Assembly: GCF_003129485.1 (NCBI RefSeq)
Contig: NZ_QFFG01000006.1
Coordinates: forward strand, 195,423 to 259,422
Direction of reading: 5' to 3'
Length of the DNA: 64,000 bases
Origin: Polaribacter aquimarinus
GTDB lineage: Bacteria > Bacteroidota > Bacteroidia > Flavobacteriales > Flavobacteriaceae
The notes beneath the pieces are model-generated. The model saw nothing but the letters and a program-made list of their open reading frames with translations. It did no database searches and was not told the origin of the DNA. Numbering within the stretch: position 1 is the stretch's first letter; each line of letters begins with the position of its first letter. Both the position numbers and the translations under genes were made by a program. Positions 16,045 to 23,600 of the stretch are shown piece after piece.

Positions 16045-17022
16045 TTGGAATTAATTGTCAAAAAGAAATTACCAAAAAAATCAGAAGTTTACAAGACTTA
16101 CTGGAAATTTGCTGAAGAAAGACAAAATATTTTCTTTAATAGAATTAATAATGAATTAATTTGGACTAATGATGAAATATTGCAAAAACATAAGTTTACA
16201 AATGCTTATAGAGCATCAGATAGGGTTAGTCAATATTTAATAAAGAATGTTATTTATAATCATAATCAAGAAGCAAAAGAAGTTTTATTTAGGATATTGT
16301 TATTCAAGACATTTAATAAAATTGATACTTGGGAAATTTTATTAAGTAGGCTTGGGCAAATTTCATACAGACAATATAATTTTGAATTATATGATGAAAT
16401 ATTAACTTCACTAATGAATAATGGTAAATCTATTTACTCTGGTGCGTACATTATGACTTCAGGACGAAGCAAATTCGGTTATTCAAAAAAACATCGAAAT
16501 CATTTACGCTTAATTGAATTTATGATTGAAGATGATTTGACAGATAAGGTTGTAAATAGCAAAAGTTTAGGAAATTTATTTAATTTATTAAAAGAATATC
16601 CAACAATTGGAAATTTTCTTGCATATCAATATGCAATAGATATAAATTATAGTAATCTAGTAGATTTTGATGAAATGGATTTTGTTTTTCCAGGTCCAGG
16701 AGCATTAGATGGTATAAAAAAATGTTTTACAGATATTGGAGAATATAGTGAATCTGATATCATAAAATATGTTACAGAAAATCAAAATTTAGAATTCAAA
16801 AGGAATGATATTGATTTTAAAAATTTATGGGGTAGACAATTACAACTAATAGATTGTCAAAACTTGTTTTGTGAAGTAGACAAATATGCAAGGGTTGCTC
16901 ATCCAAATGTTTTGGGAATTTCTGGACGATCAAGAATAAAACAAATATTTAAACCCCAAAAAAAAGAAATAGAGTATTGGTATCCACCAAAATGGAATAT
17001 TAATAAAAATATAAATAAATGA
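16045..17022 (+). CDS. HMUDK_hel / aGPT-pyrophosphorylase-like helical protein (DNA base hypermodification family)
   Basis: A 325-residue, mainly helical, soluble protein. The N-terminal block WKFAEERQNIFF (20-31), WTNDEILQKHKFTNAYRASD (40-59) and RV just after, together with PGPGALDGIKKCF near residue 217, match what I remember of the 5-hmdU DNA kinase helical domain and thymine pyrophosphorylase clades. These act on or bind modified pyrimidines in DNA. No P-loop (GxxxxGKS/T) is present, so the kinase half is missing and the helical domain stands alone. It starts with TTG, because the conserved block begins within the first 20 residues and no ATG precedes it. It lies 31 nt after the MazG gene. 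Family likely; role here inferred. Confidence 0.68.
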   Translation: MELIVKKKLPKKSEVYKTYWKFAEERQNIFFNRINNELIWTNDEILQKHKFTNAYRASDRVSQYLIKNVIYNHNQEAKEVLFRILLFKTFNKIDTWEILLSRLGQISYRQYNFELYDEILTSLMNNGKSIYSGAYIMTSGRSKFGYSKKHRNHLRLIEFMIEDDLTDKVVNSKSLGNLFNLLKEYPTIGNFLAYQYAIDINYSNLVDFDEMDFVFPGPGALDGIKKCFTDIGEYSESDIIKYVTENQNLEFKRNDIDFKNLWGRQLQLIDCQNLFCEVDKYARVAHPNVLGISGRSRIKQIFKPQKKEIEYWYPPKWNINKNINK

Positions 17023-17026
17023 GCTT

Positions 17027-17518
17027 ATGAGTAAAAGTAAAAGTCATAATGTTTTTATAAGTCATCATGGTAAAGATGATGATAAGGTTCAAGCCTTAAA
17101 ACATAGACTCAATGATAGAGGATATACAATTCGAAATTATTCAGTTGATAGCACTAAACATAAAGATGGTAGAAGACCATCTGATGCAGTAATACAAAGA
17201 CATTTGCGAAGACAAATAACTTGGGCTGGAACTTTTATATGTTTAATTGGAAAAGATACACATACGCGTAAATGGGTAAATTATGAAATTAGAAAAGCTT
17301 ATCTACAAGGAAAAAAAATAGTTGGTATTTTTACTCATGGGAATAATAATGTTGAATTACCTGAAGCATTTAAAAAATATGGTGGACCAACGATGGGATG
17401 GAATTCTATTGATAAGCTAGGAGAAATAATGGCTGACAAAAAATTTCCTGTTGAAAATCCTGATGGTAGTCAAAGAACTCCAATTTACACTATGGCTAAA
17501 GTAAAATGTAATAAATAA
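17027..17518 (+). CDS. ThsB-like / MTH538 (DUF1863) TIR-like domain protein
   Basis: A 163-residue single-domain protein. Strand A NVFISHHGKDD (8-18), then LKHRLNDRGYTIRNYSVD and the helix containing WVNYEIRKA, with a probable catalytic Glu at residue 87, follow the flavodoxin-like MTH538 TIR-like fold. The closest described relatives are the ThsB sensors of Thoeris, which make an NAD-derived signal. No ThsA-type (SIR2 or Macro) partner is encoded nearby. The gene starts 4 nt after the helical protein gene and ends 5 nt before the Nmad2 gene. A nucleotide-signal-making or NAD-consuming role is inferred. Confidence 0.8.
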   Translation: MSKSKSHNVFISHHGKDDDKVQALKHRLNDRGYTIRNYSVDSTKHKDGRRPSDAVIQRHLRRQITWAGTFICLIGKDTHTRKWVNYEIRKAYLQGKKIVGIFTHGNNNVELPEAFKKYGGPTMGWNSIDKLGEIMADKKFPVENPDGSQRTPIYTMAKVKCNK

Positions 17519-17523
17519 TAAAG

Positions 17524-18138
17524 ATGAATTACTTCTCATATAAAATAGATCACGATTATGGTTTAGCACCAAATCCTTTTGGACAATACTGCACTTTAGC
17601 AGTTTGTAAACCTTCAATAAGAAAAAATAAAGATTTAAATATAGGTGATTGGATAATTGGAACTGGTAGTAAACAGTTGAAAAATTTACATCATTTGATA
17701 TTTGCAATGAAAGTGGAAGGAAAGCTTACTTTCGAAGAATACTGGGAAGATGAAAGGTTCCAATATAAAAAACCTCTTTTAAATGGGAGTTTAGTTCAAA
17801 TGTATGGTGATAATTTTTATCATAAAAATTCAAAAGGTAAATGGATTCAGGAGGAATCAGCTCATTCAATTGTTGATAAGAAAGCTCATCTAGAAAATGA
17901 CACTGGAGGTAAAAACGTATTGTTTTCAAGTGATTTTTTCTATTTTGGAAATAATTCACCTAAAATTCCTGAAAAATTTTGGAATGTTTGCAGTGAAGGA
18001 AGAAATATGAAATCTAAAAGTATAGATATTGATATTGCAAATGAGTTTATTAAATGGCTGAAAAGTAATTTTGATAAAGGAATTAATGGAGACCCAATTA
18101 ATTGGTCTGAATACAACCAAACTAAACTAATTGTATAA
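17524..18138 (+). CDS. Nmad2-like protein (nucleotide modification associated domain 2)
   Basis: A 204-residue protein whose N-terminus (DYGLAPNPFGQYCTLAVCKP at 11-30, then GDWIIGTGSK at 41-50) matches my memory of the Nmad2 family. That family was predicted from its recurrent occurrence in DNA base hypermodification loci. There is no signal peptide or membrane segment. The biochemical activity of Nmad2 is not known to me; a modified-base binding or editing role has been supposed. Tight spacing (5 nt upstream, 1 nt downstream) places it in one transcript with two TIR-type genes and the MazG gene, which gives the context its meaning. Confidence 0.72.
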   Translation: MNYFSYKIDHDYGLAPNPFGQYCTLAVCKPSIRKNKDLNIGDWIIGTGSKQLKNLHHLIFAMKVEGKLTFEEYWEDERFQYKKPLLNGSLVQMYGDNFYHKNSKGKWIQEESAHSIVDKKAHLENDTGGKNVLFSSDFFYFGNNSPKIPEKFWNVCSEGRNMKSKSIDIDIANEFIKWLKSNFDKGINGDPINWSEYNQTKLIV

Positions 18139-18139
18139 T

Positions 18140-18556
18140 ATGGAAAACAAGTTAAAACACCTTGAATTTATCCAAAATATTATTACAAGGATGAATACTA
18201 ATTCCTTTCAAATAAAAGGTATGAGTATTACAATTGTTGTAGCTTTATTAGCACTCACAGCAACTGATTTTAATATTCTATTTGCTTCGATAGTATATTT
18301 TTCATTATTAATTTTTTGGGGATTAGATGCATATTATTTAAGCCAAGAAAAAGGTTATCGACAACTTTATGATGAAATAAGAAATATTAATGAAAATGAT
18401 ATTAACTTTAACTTAAAATTAAAGAAAGAATATACTGAAGGAAAAAATTCATGGCAATATACTTTAACTAATAAAACAATTATTTACTTATACCTTCTTC
18501 AAGGTTTAATTGCTCTTATTCTTATTCTGATTTTTAAAAACTGTGAAACGCTGTAA
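18140..18556 (+). CDS. Two-TM membrane protein of the conflict-system type
   Basis: A 138-residue protein. A helical N-terminus (LEFIQNIITRMNTNSFQIKG) leads into two adjacent membrane helices (about residues 30-45 and 50-65). A WGLDAYYLSQEKGYR segment, a charged helical region and a third hydrophobic stretch at the C-terminus (YLYLLQGLIALILILIF) follow. Proteins of this layout recur beside TIR-like and nucleotide-signal genes and are supposed to perturb membranes when triggered. The frame is open from a TTG at 18131, but the ATG at 18140 follows the Nmad2 stop by 1 nt and gives the conserved MENKLKHLEFIQ start. The next gene begins 9 nt downstream. Confidence 0.7.
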   Translation: MENKLKHLEFIQNIITRMNTNSFQIKGMSITIVVALLALTATDFNILFASIVYFSLLIFWGLDAYYLSQEKGYRQLYDEIRNINENDINFNLKLKKEYTEGKNSWQYTLTNKTIIYLYLLQGLIALILILIFKNCETL

Positions 18557-18565
18557 GCTTAATTT

Positions 18566-19138
18566 ATGGAAAAGTATTTATCACAGAAACAACTTGACAA
18601 ACTATATCGCAGAGAAAAAAGAGTTCTTGGAAAAGAAGGAATAGAGGAGAAGCTAAACAAAAGTAAAAGCTTATCAAATAGTAATTTTCAAAATGGAAGC
18701 ATATTCTTTTCTCATAGTCATTTAGACAAAACAATTGTAAGTAAAATTGGTTTGTTGTTTGATAAGTTAGATATTGAATTATATGTTGATTGGTTAGATA
18801 AATCATTACCAGAATCAACTAACATAATAACAGCAACAAAAATTAAAGATAAAATTAAAAGTAGCAATAAATTTCTATTTCTAGCAACATTTCATGGTTT
18901 AAAATCTAAATGGTGCAATTGGGAACTAGGTATTGCAGATTCTCTTAAATCTCATGAAAACCTCGCTATTTTACCTATCGAAACAAGATCTGGTAATTGG
19001 AAAGGTAATGAATACCTTGAACTTTATTCTGAAATGCGAATAGAATCAAATAACATTGATGATTTAAATGCTGATCAAATATTTATAAAAAATATTTCAG
19101 GAGATTCAATATCATTGAGAGAATGGATTTCATTATAA
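18566..19138 (+). CDS. TIR domain protein
   Basis: A 190-residue protein with a charged 40-residue N-terminal helix and one TIR domain. Strand A/box 1 is SIFFSHSHLDK (45-55). ELYVDWLD lies at 71-78, and the catalytic-type motif KSKWCNWELGIAD at 114-125 places the likely NADase glutamate at residue 120. Bacterial TIR enzymes hydrolyse NAD+ or make cyclic-ADPR-type signals. No sensor or STAND domain is fused, so activation must come from partners encoded nearby. It is last in the operon, 9 nt after the two-TM gene. It is distinct in sequence from the TIR-like protein at 17027-17518. Confidence 0.85.
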   Translation: MEKYLSQKQLDKLYRREKRVLGKEGIEEKLNKSKSLSNSNFQNGSIFFSHSHLDKTIVSKIGLLFDKLDIELYVDWLDKSLPESTNIITATKIKDKIKSSNKFLFLATFHGLKSKWCNWELGIADSLKSHENLAILPIETRSGNWKGNEYLELYSEMRIESNNIDDLNADQIFIKNISGDSISLREWISL

Positions 19139-19952
19139 TATTATGTAAAATAGAAGTTCGTTCTATATTAAACTTGGCCTAATATAAATTTGGCAAAACA
19201 ATAGGCGAATGAACGTACATATTTTAGAGAGTTAGCAACAAATGCTGTTGATAATCAAAATATTAAGCTCTTTTCAAAATAGAATTAATAATTAGAATTC
19301 ATTCTAAAATATAGCGATTGAGCCGAAATTGTTTCCAAAATTATATGTGAGCCTTGATTTTTTTGTTTCTTTTTTTATCAAGAAAAAAAGATAATAATTA
19401 AATATTCAGACTAACAATTTTAAAATCCAATTCTAAATTTCATTAAACTCTAAAAGTCAAAAAATGTTCTTCAAACGCTGTATTAGAACAAGTGCATAGA
19501 ATTTTATTTTTCTTAAAATTTATGCTCTTGTGGAAATTTGGCGAAAATGTTATTAGAAAAAAATACAGTACAATTTTAATTACATTACAAATTTTGAAGA
19601 AATCTAAAAAATGGCGAATTATAGCTACAAATTTTAATGCTTTAAATGTTTCTTATAAATAACGTATTTGAAAAATATTATTGAATAATACCAAATATGA
19701 GATTCTACCAAATTGTATTTAAAACTTGTTGACGAATTTTAAAACACCCCCAAAACAATGTTTGTTGTATGTTCAAGACTTTGTGGGATATTTTACATAA
19801 TAGAGAATTATAGCTACCAAAGCATTTGTACTATAATTTACATTATGTAAAATAGAATATTTTTAGAATACCTATCGTTCTACTTCATGTTCATATTATA
19901 GAATATAAATTGATATTTGGAAAAAATAATTACTTAGATACATATAAATGAT
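19139..19952. other. Long AT-rich non-coding region downstream of the TIR operon
   Basis: No open frame worth annotating exists here. It holds short repeats. ATTATGTAAAATAGAA (16 nt) occurs at 19140-19155 and again at 19842-19857, and GAATTATAGCTAC occurs at 19616-19628 and 19804-19816. A text near 19647-19672 (TTTCTTATAAAT then CGTATTTGAAA) recalls the 33-bp direct repeats beside the isomerase gene. Boundary debris of a mobile island or an unrecognised RNA are both possible. Confidence 0.45.
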
Positions 19953-19987
19953 ATCGAGCACCATTTAAAATTAAAAAAGTGCTCGAT
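19953..19987 (-). terminator. Possible terminator of amtB-glnK
   Basis: A 9-bp perfect inverted repeat pairs ATCGAGCAC (19953-19961) with GTGCTCGAT (19979-19987). It lies 33 nt beyond the glnK stop on the minus strand. The U tract is weak. Confidence 0.45.
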
Positions 19988-20019
19988 TATATATATTAGT
20001 ATTAAAACTTTAGCTATCC

Positions 20020-20361
20020 TTATTTGATAGCTTCAATACCTCTTGTTCTCGTTCGAATACGAATGGCATCTTCTACATGATAAATAAAGATTTTACCATC
20101 ACCCACTAAATTCTCTGAGGCGTTATCTAAAATAACGTTTATTGCAGTTTCTAGATTGGCATCACTTACAATACAAATAATCATAATTCTAGTTTGCAGA
20201 ATCATGGATTGTTCTGTACCACGGTAACGCTCTGTATATGTTTTTTGTAACCCACTACCTTTTACAGGGATAATTGTATTACAAGGAATTCCAGCAGCCT
20301 TTAAACCAAGCTGAACATCTTTTAATTTTGAGGGTCTTATAATTGCTTCTATTTTTTTCAT
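20020..20361 (-). CDS. glnK: P-II nitrogen regulatory protein
   Basis: A 113-residue P-II signal protein. It has the conserved start (MKKIEAIIRP), T-loop region (residues 37-55), GDGKIF in the B-loop, and C-terminal IRTRTRG. P-II trimers sense ATP/ADP and 2-oxoglutarate and block AmtB when nitrogen is plentiful. The uridylylation tyrosine Y51 of the enteric proteins is Gln here, while Y46 is kept, so control by GlnD-type uridylylation at position 51 is not possible. It follows amtB by 25 nt on the same strand, the usual partner, supporting a GlnK-type role. Confidence 0.92.
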   Translation of the reverse strand: MKKIEAIIRPSKLKDVQLGLKAAGIPCNTIIPVKGSGLQKTYTERYRGTEQSMILQTRIMIICIVSDANLETAINVILDNASENLVGDGKIFIYHVEDAIRIRTRTRGIEAIK

Positions 20362-20386
20362 GTCTTTTGTTTAAATTGATTAAATA

Positions 20387-21640
20387 TTACTCAAAAGTAG
20401 AATATGCTTCTACACCAAATGATACTGCATCGATACCAGCAGATTCTTCTCGCTTAGAAATTCTAATTCCAAAAGTTTTTTGCATAATTTTCATTAAAAT
20501 AAAAGTTAATGTAAATGAAAAAACTGCAATTACACCTACTCCTAATGCTTGTGTACCTAATAATGCTGCTCCACCGCCATAAAATAAACCACCATCGGTA
20601 GCAAACAAACCAACAGCTAAAGCACCAAATAAACCATTTACACCATGTACAGCAATGGCACCTACTGGATCATCAATTTGTAATTTATCAATATACAATA
20701 CAGCAACATCAACTAATACACCTGCAACAAGACCAATAATTATCGCTGCATTTGCATCTACTACGTTACATCCAGCTGTAATGGCAACTAATCCAGCCAG
20801 TACACCGTTTATAGTCATAGTAATATCTATTTGACCATATCTAAAATAAGTATAAAACATGGTTGAAATTCCACCTGCAGCAGAAGCCAAAAAAGTATTT
20901 GTAGCTACTGTACCGATTAATTCCCAATTACCAACAGCCCCCAAAGTAGATCCTGGATTAAATGCAAACCAACCAAACCATAAAATAAAAGCTCCTACAG
21001 CCGCTAAAGGTAAATTATGACCAGGTATTGCATTTACTTGCCCATTTTCTTTATATTTTCCAAATCTTGGACCTAATACTATGGCAGCTGCTAAAGCAGA
21101 AAAACCTCCCATGGCGTGCACTGCAGCAGAACCCGCAAAGTCGTTAAATCCTCTTGTAGCTAACCACCCGTTAGGATTCCATACCCAATCTGCCACCATC
21201 GGATACATTACCGCACAAAATATAAATACATATACTGCATAACTCCAAATTTTCATACGTTCTGCTACGGCTCCTGAAACAATAGAAATGGCAGCAATGG
21301 CAAAGCCTAATTGAATAAACCAAAATAATTTGTTAGAGACGGTTAAGCCTAATCCTAAATCGTCTGAAGTAATTCCTATATCGAAAGCAAACCAACCATT
21401 AGAGTTTCCGTAGGCAATTCCGAAACCTACGATATAAAAGGCGATACCACCAAATATAATATCTACTATAACTTTTGCGATAATACTCATTGCATTTTTT
21501 GACCTTACAAAACCAGCTTCTAGCAGTGCAAAACCACCTTCCATAAAGAAGATAATTGCTGCACATATAGCCACCCAAATGGTATCTATTGCATTGATTA
21601 ATTCAGGTTGTTCTGTTGTAACTGTTGTTAGTGCACTCAT
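20387..21640 (-). CDS. amtB: Ammonium transporter (AmtB/Amt family)
   Basis: A 417-residue channel protein with eleven expected membrane helices. Typical Amt signatures are visible: DTIWVAICAAIIFFMEGGF at the start, the central NGWLATRGFNDFAGSAAVHA region carrying a pore His, and ILWFGWFAFNPGS. It conducts ammonium/ammonia through the inner membrane. It is first in an operon with the P-II gene 25 nt downstream. I saw only a near-match -7 element (TATCTTTA) upstream, so the promoter is unassigned. The length and N-terminus are normal. Confidence 0.95.
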   Translation of the reverse strand: MSALTTVTTEQPELINAIDTIWVAICAAIIFFMEGGFALLEAGFVRSKNAMSIIAKVIVDIIFGGIAFYIVGFGIAYGNSNGWFAFDIGITSDDLGLGLTVSNKLFWFIQLGFAIAAISIVSGAVAERMKIWSYAVYVFIFCAVMYPMVADWVWNPNGWLATRGFNDFAGSAAVHAMGGFSALAAAIVLGPRFGKYKENGQVNAIPGHNLPLAAVGAFILWFGWFAFNPGSTLGAVGNWELIGTVATNTFLASAAGGISTMFYTYFRYGQIDITMTINGVLAGLVAITAGCNVVDANAAIIIGLVAGVLVDVAVLYIDKLQIDDPVGAIAVHGVNGLFGALAVGLFATDGGLFYGGGAALLGTQALGVGVIAVFSFTLTFILMKIMQKTFGIRISKREESAGIDAVSFGVEAYSTFE

Positions 21641-21799
21641 AAAATTTTTATTCTAATTTTTAAAAAAATAAAGATACTATGATTGCTAACTTTAATTATT
21701 AGAGATATATCAAAAAAATCGAACTAAATTATTATACTTGTAAAAATTTCACAAAAACAGTGAAAATATCATAATTTCTAGTTTTTGAGGTATTCTTAA

Positions 21800-22612
21800 T
21801 TACATATCTTGCGTGTAAAAATTATAATCTTTTAAGACCGTGTCTATAAATTCTTTATCGCTCTTATGTACGGATTTGATTTCTGTAACTTCTTGAATTT
21901 TACTTCGAAGCTTGATTAAGGTTTTGTAATCGTTAAATTTTCTTGCTGACTGAAAAGTGTTTTTAATAATACGAGCATCATTATCAGATAATTTGATTAC
22001 TCCTGGATAAGTTGGCACATATTTCGCAGACAATTCTTCTAAGATGGTTTCCGAAAATTTTACATCATCTTTTATATAAATAACTACTGTATTGGCAATA
22101 ATATCTCCAAAACGTTGATTGTTATTGGTAAATAATATCAAAAAAAAACCAACCATTTTGCCAAAGAAAAACAATAAGAAAAACCAAGCTTCTTGATTTG
22201 GCAAGCCCAAGGATGCGATATAGATAAATAATAAAATAAAGAGATTAAAATCGATAATTCTTAAAAACCAACGGATTACAAAGTCTGTAATAGAAGGCTT
22301 AAAACCATCAATATCAATTACTTTTAACTGCATAATTTTTTTACCAATGGTTTGTCCATCTAAAAGTACCTCTGTATATAAAGAGTAAAAAGTAATGGGT
22401 AAAAATATAATAATATCTAAAGCTTTGATAGACCAACCGTCTAATCTTCCGATTCCTTCGAACATACCAAAATTTAGAAAATGAACAGCAAAATAAAAAT
22501 ATGCAAATTTTAAGATATTATCAACAACAAAAGCAAGTAAACGCTGACCAACATTAGCCAAAGTAAAGTTGATATTTACATTTTGTGCTGTTTTTATTTG
22601 GAGTCTTTTCAT
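21800..22612 (-). CDS. RDD family membrane protein
   Basis: A 270-residue protein from the ATG at 22612. It carries the RDD features: the QRLLAFVVDNILKF segment near the start, DGQTIGKKIMQLKVI in the middle, and the IRWFLRIIDF segment, with three or four membrane helices. The C-terminal 70 residues are soluble and helical. The frame extends upstream to a TTG at 22735, but that stretch overlaps the divergent SpoIIM gene and lacks conservation, so 22612 is chosen. It lies divergently, 22 bp from the SpoIIM gene, as in many Bacteroidota loci of this type. Its function is unknown, perhaps transport. Confidence 0.8.
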   Translation of the reverse strand: MKRLQIKTAQNVNINFTLANVGQRLLAFVVDNILKFAYFYFAVHFLNFGMFEGIGRLDGWSIKALDIIIFLPITFYSLYTEVLLDGQTIGKKIMQLKVIDIDGFKPSITDFVIRWFLRIIDFNLFILLFIYIASLGLPNQEAWFFLLFFFGKMVGFFLILFTNNNQRFGDIIANTVVIYIKDDVKFSETILEELSAKYVPTYPGVIKLSDNDARIIKNTFQSARKFNDYKTLIKLRSKIQEVTEIKSVHKSDKEFIDTVLKDYNFYTQDM

Positions 22613-22634
22613 ACAATATGTACTTTCGCTCTGA

Positions 22635-23600
22635 ATGAGAGAAGTCGCTTTTATAAAGCAAAATAAAGAAAAATGGCTTGAATTTGAACAAATAATTTCA
22701 AATAAAAAGAAAAAAAGTCCTGATGACATAGCCAACCTGCATATAAAGATTATGAATGATCTTGTTTATGCGCAAACCTATTACCCAAAAAGCAAGGTTA
22801 CTCAATATTTAAACAAGCTAGCAAAATCTAGTTTCGATAAAGTATATCATTCTAAAAGAAGAGATAAAAATGCTATTTTGTACTTCTTTTTTGATAAAGT
22901 ACCCCTTCTCTCCTATCAATATCGAAAGTTTATTTACTTATCCTTTATTATTTTCTTTGCGTTCTTTTTAATAGGTTTATTATCTACTTTTAATGATGAC
23001 ACTTTTGCAAGACAAATTTTAGGGGATAGTTACGTTAATAATACCTTAGAAAATATTGAAAGTGGTGATGCTATGGCGGTTTACAAAAGCGGAAGCAATT
23101 GGGGATCATTCATCGGTATTTACGACAACAACCAACGTGTTGGCTTAAATATGTTTCTTTCTGGGTTATTTTTAGGTATTGGTACTGGATTTTATGTAGT
23201 TTATAATGCTATTATGGTTGCTGTTTTTCAGGCTTTCTTTTATCAAAACAATAGTTTATTTGATAGTTTAAAAGGCATTTGGATACATGGAACCTTTGAG
23301 ATTTTTGCAATGATTATAGAAGCAGCTGCTGGCTATATTATTGGAGCCAGTATTTTATTTCCAGGAGCTTTAAAACGTTTTGAGTCTTTTAAAACTGGTA
23401 TGAAAGCTGCCTTTTACATTTTTATTAGTACTATTCCGTTTACATTAGTTGCCGCATTTTTAGAAGGTTATATTACTAGGTATTCGAATACTATGCCCAC
23501 TATTTTGTGTTTTTTAATTATTGGTTCGAGTCTGATATCTATTGGATATTATTATTTAGTCTTACCATTTCAGGTAGCTAATAAATACAATTTGCGTTGA
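22635..23600 (+). CDS. Stage II sporulation protein M-like membrane protein (SpoIIM/DUF95)
   Basis: A 321-residue protein. The N-terminus is soluble and helical (REVAFIKQNKEKW, then DIANLHIKIMNDLVYAQTYYP near residue 34). About six membrane segments follow, with the SpoIIM-type motifs HGTFEIFAMIIEAAAG and GLFLGIGTG. Despite the name, it is not linked to sporulation in this phylum. It heads the operon SpoIIM-DUF4129-DUF4350-MoxR-DUF58, thought to act in envelope or stress functions with the MoxR chaperone. Its stop codon shares one base with the next start (TGATG). Confidence 0.85.
   Translation: MREVAFIKQNKEKWLEFEQIISNKKKKSPDDIANLHIKIMNDLVYAQTYYPKSKVTQYLNKLAKSSFDKVYHSKRRDKNAILYFFFDKVPLLSYQYRKFIYLSFIIFFAFFLIGLLSTFNDDTFARQILGDSYVNNTLENIESGDAMAVYKSGSNWGSFIGIYDNNQRVGLNMFLSGLFLGIGTGFYVVYNAIMVAVFQAFFYQNNSLFDSLKGIWIHGTFEIFAMIIEAAAGYIIGASILFPGALKRFESFKTGMKAAFYIFISTIPFTLVAAFLEGYITRYSNTMPTILCFLIIGSSLISIGYYYLVLPFQVANKYNLR

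Noticed and set aside
17027-19138. A canonical Thoeris system
   Set aside because: A ThsB-like protein is present but no SIR2 or Macro-TM ThsA partner; the neighbours are of other families.
22613-22735. Upstream extension of the RDD protein to a TTG
   Set aside because: It overlaps the divergent SpoIIM gene and adds a segment unrelated to RDD proteins.
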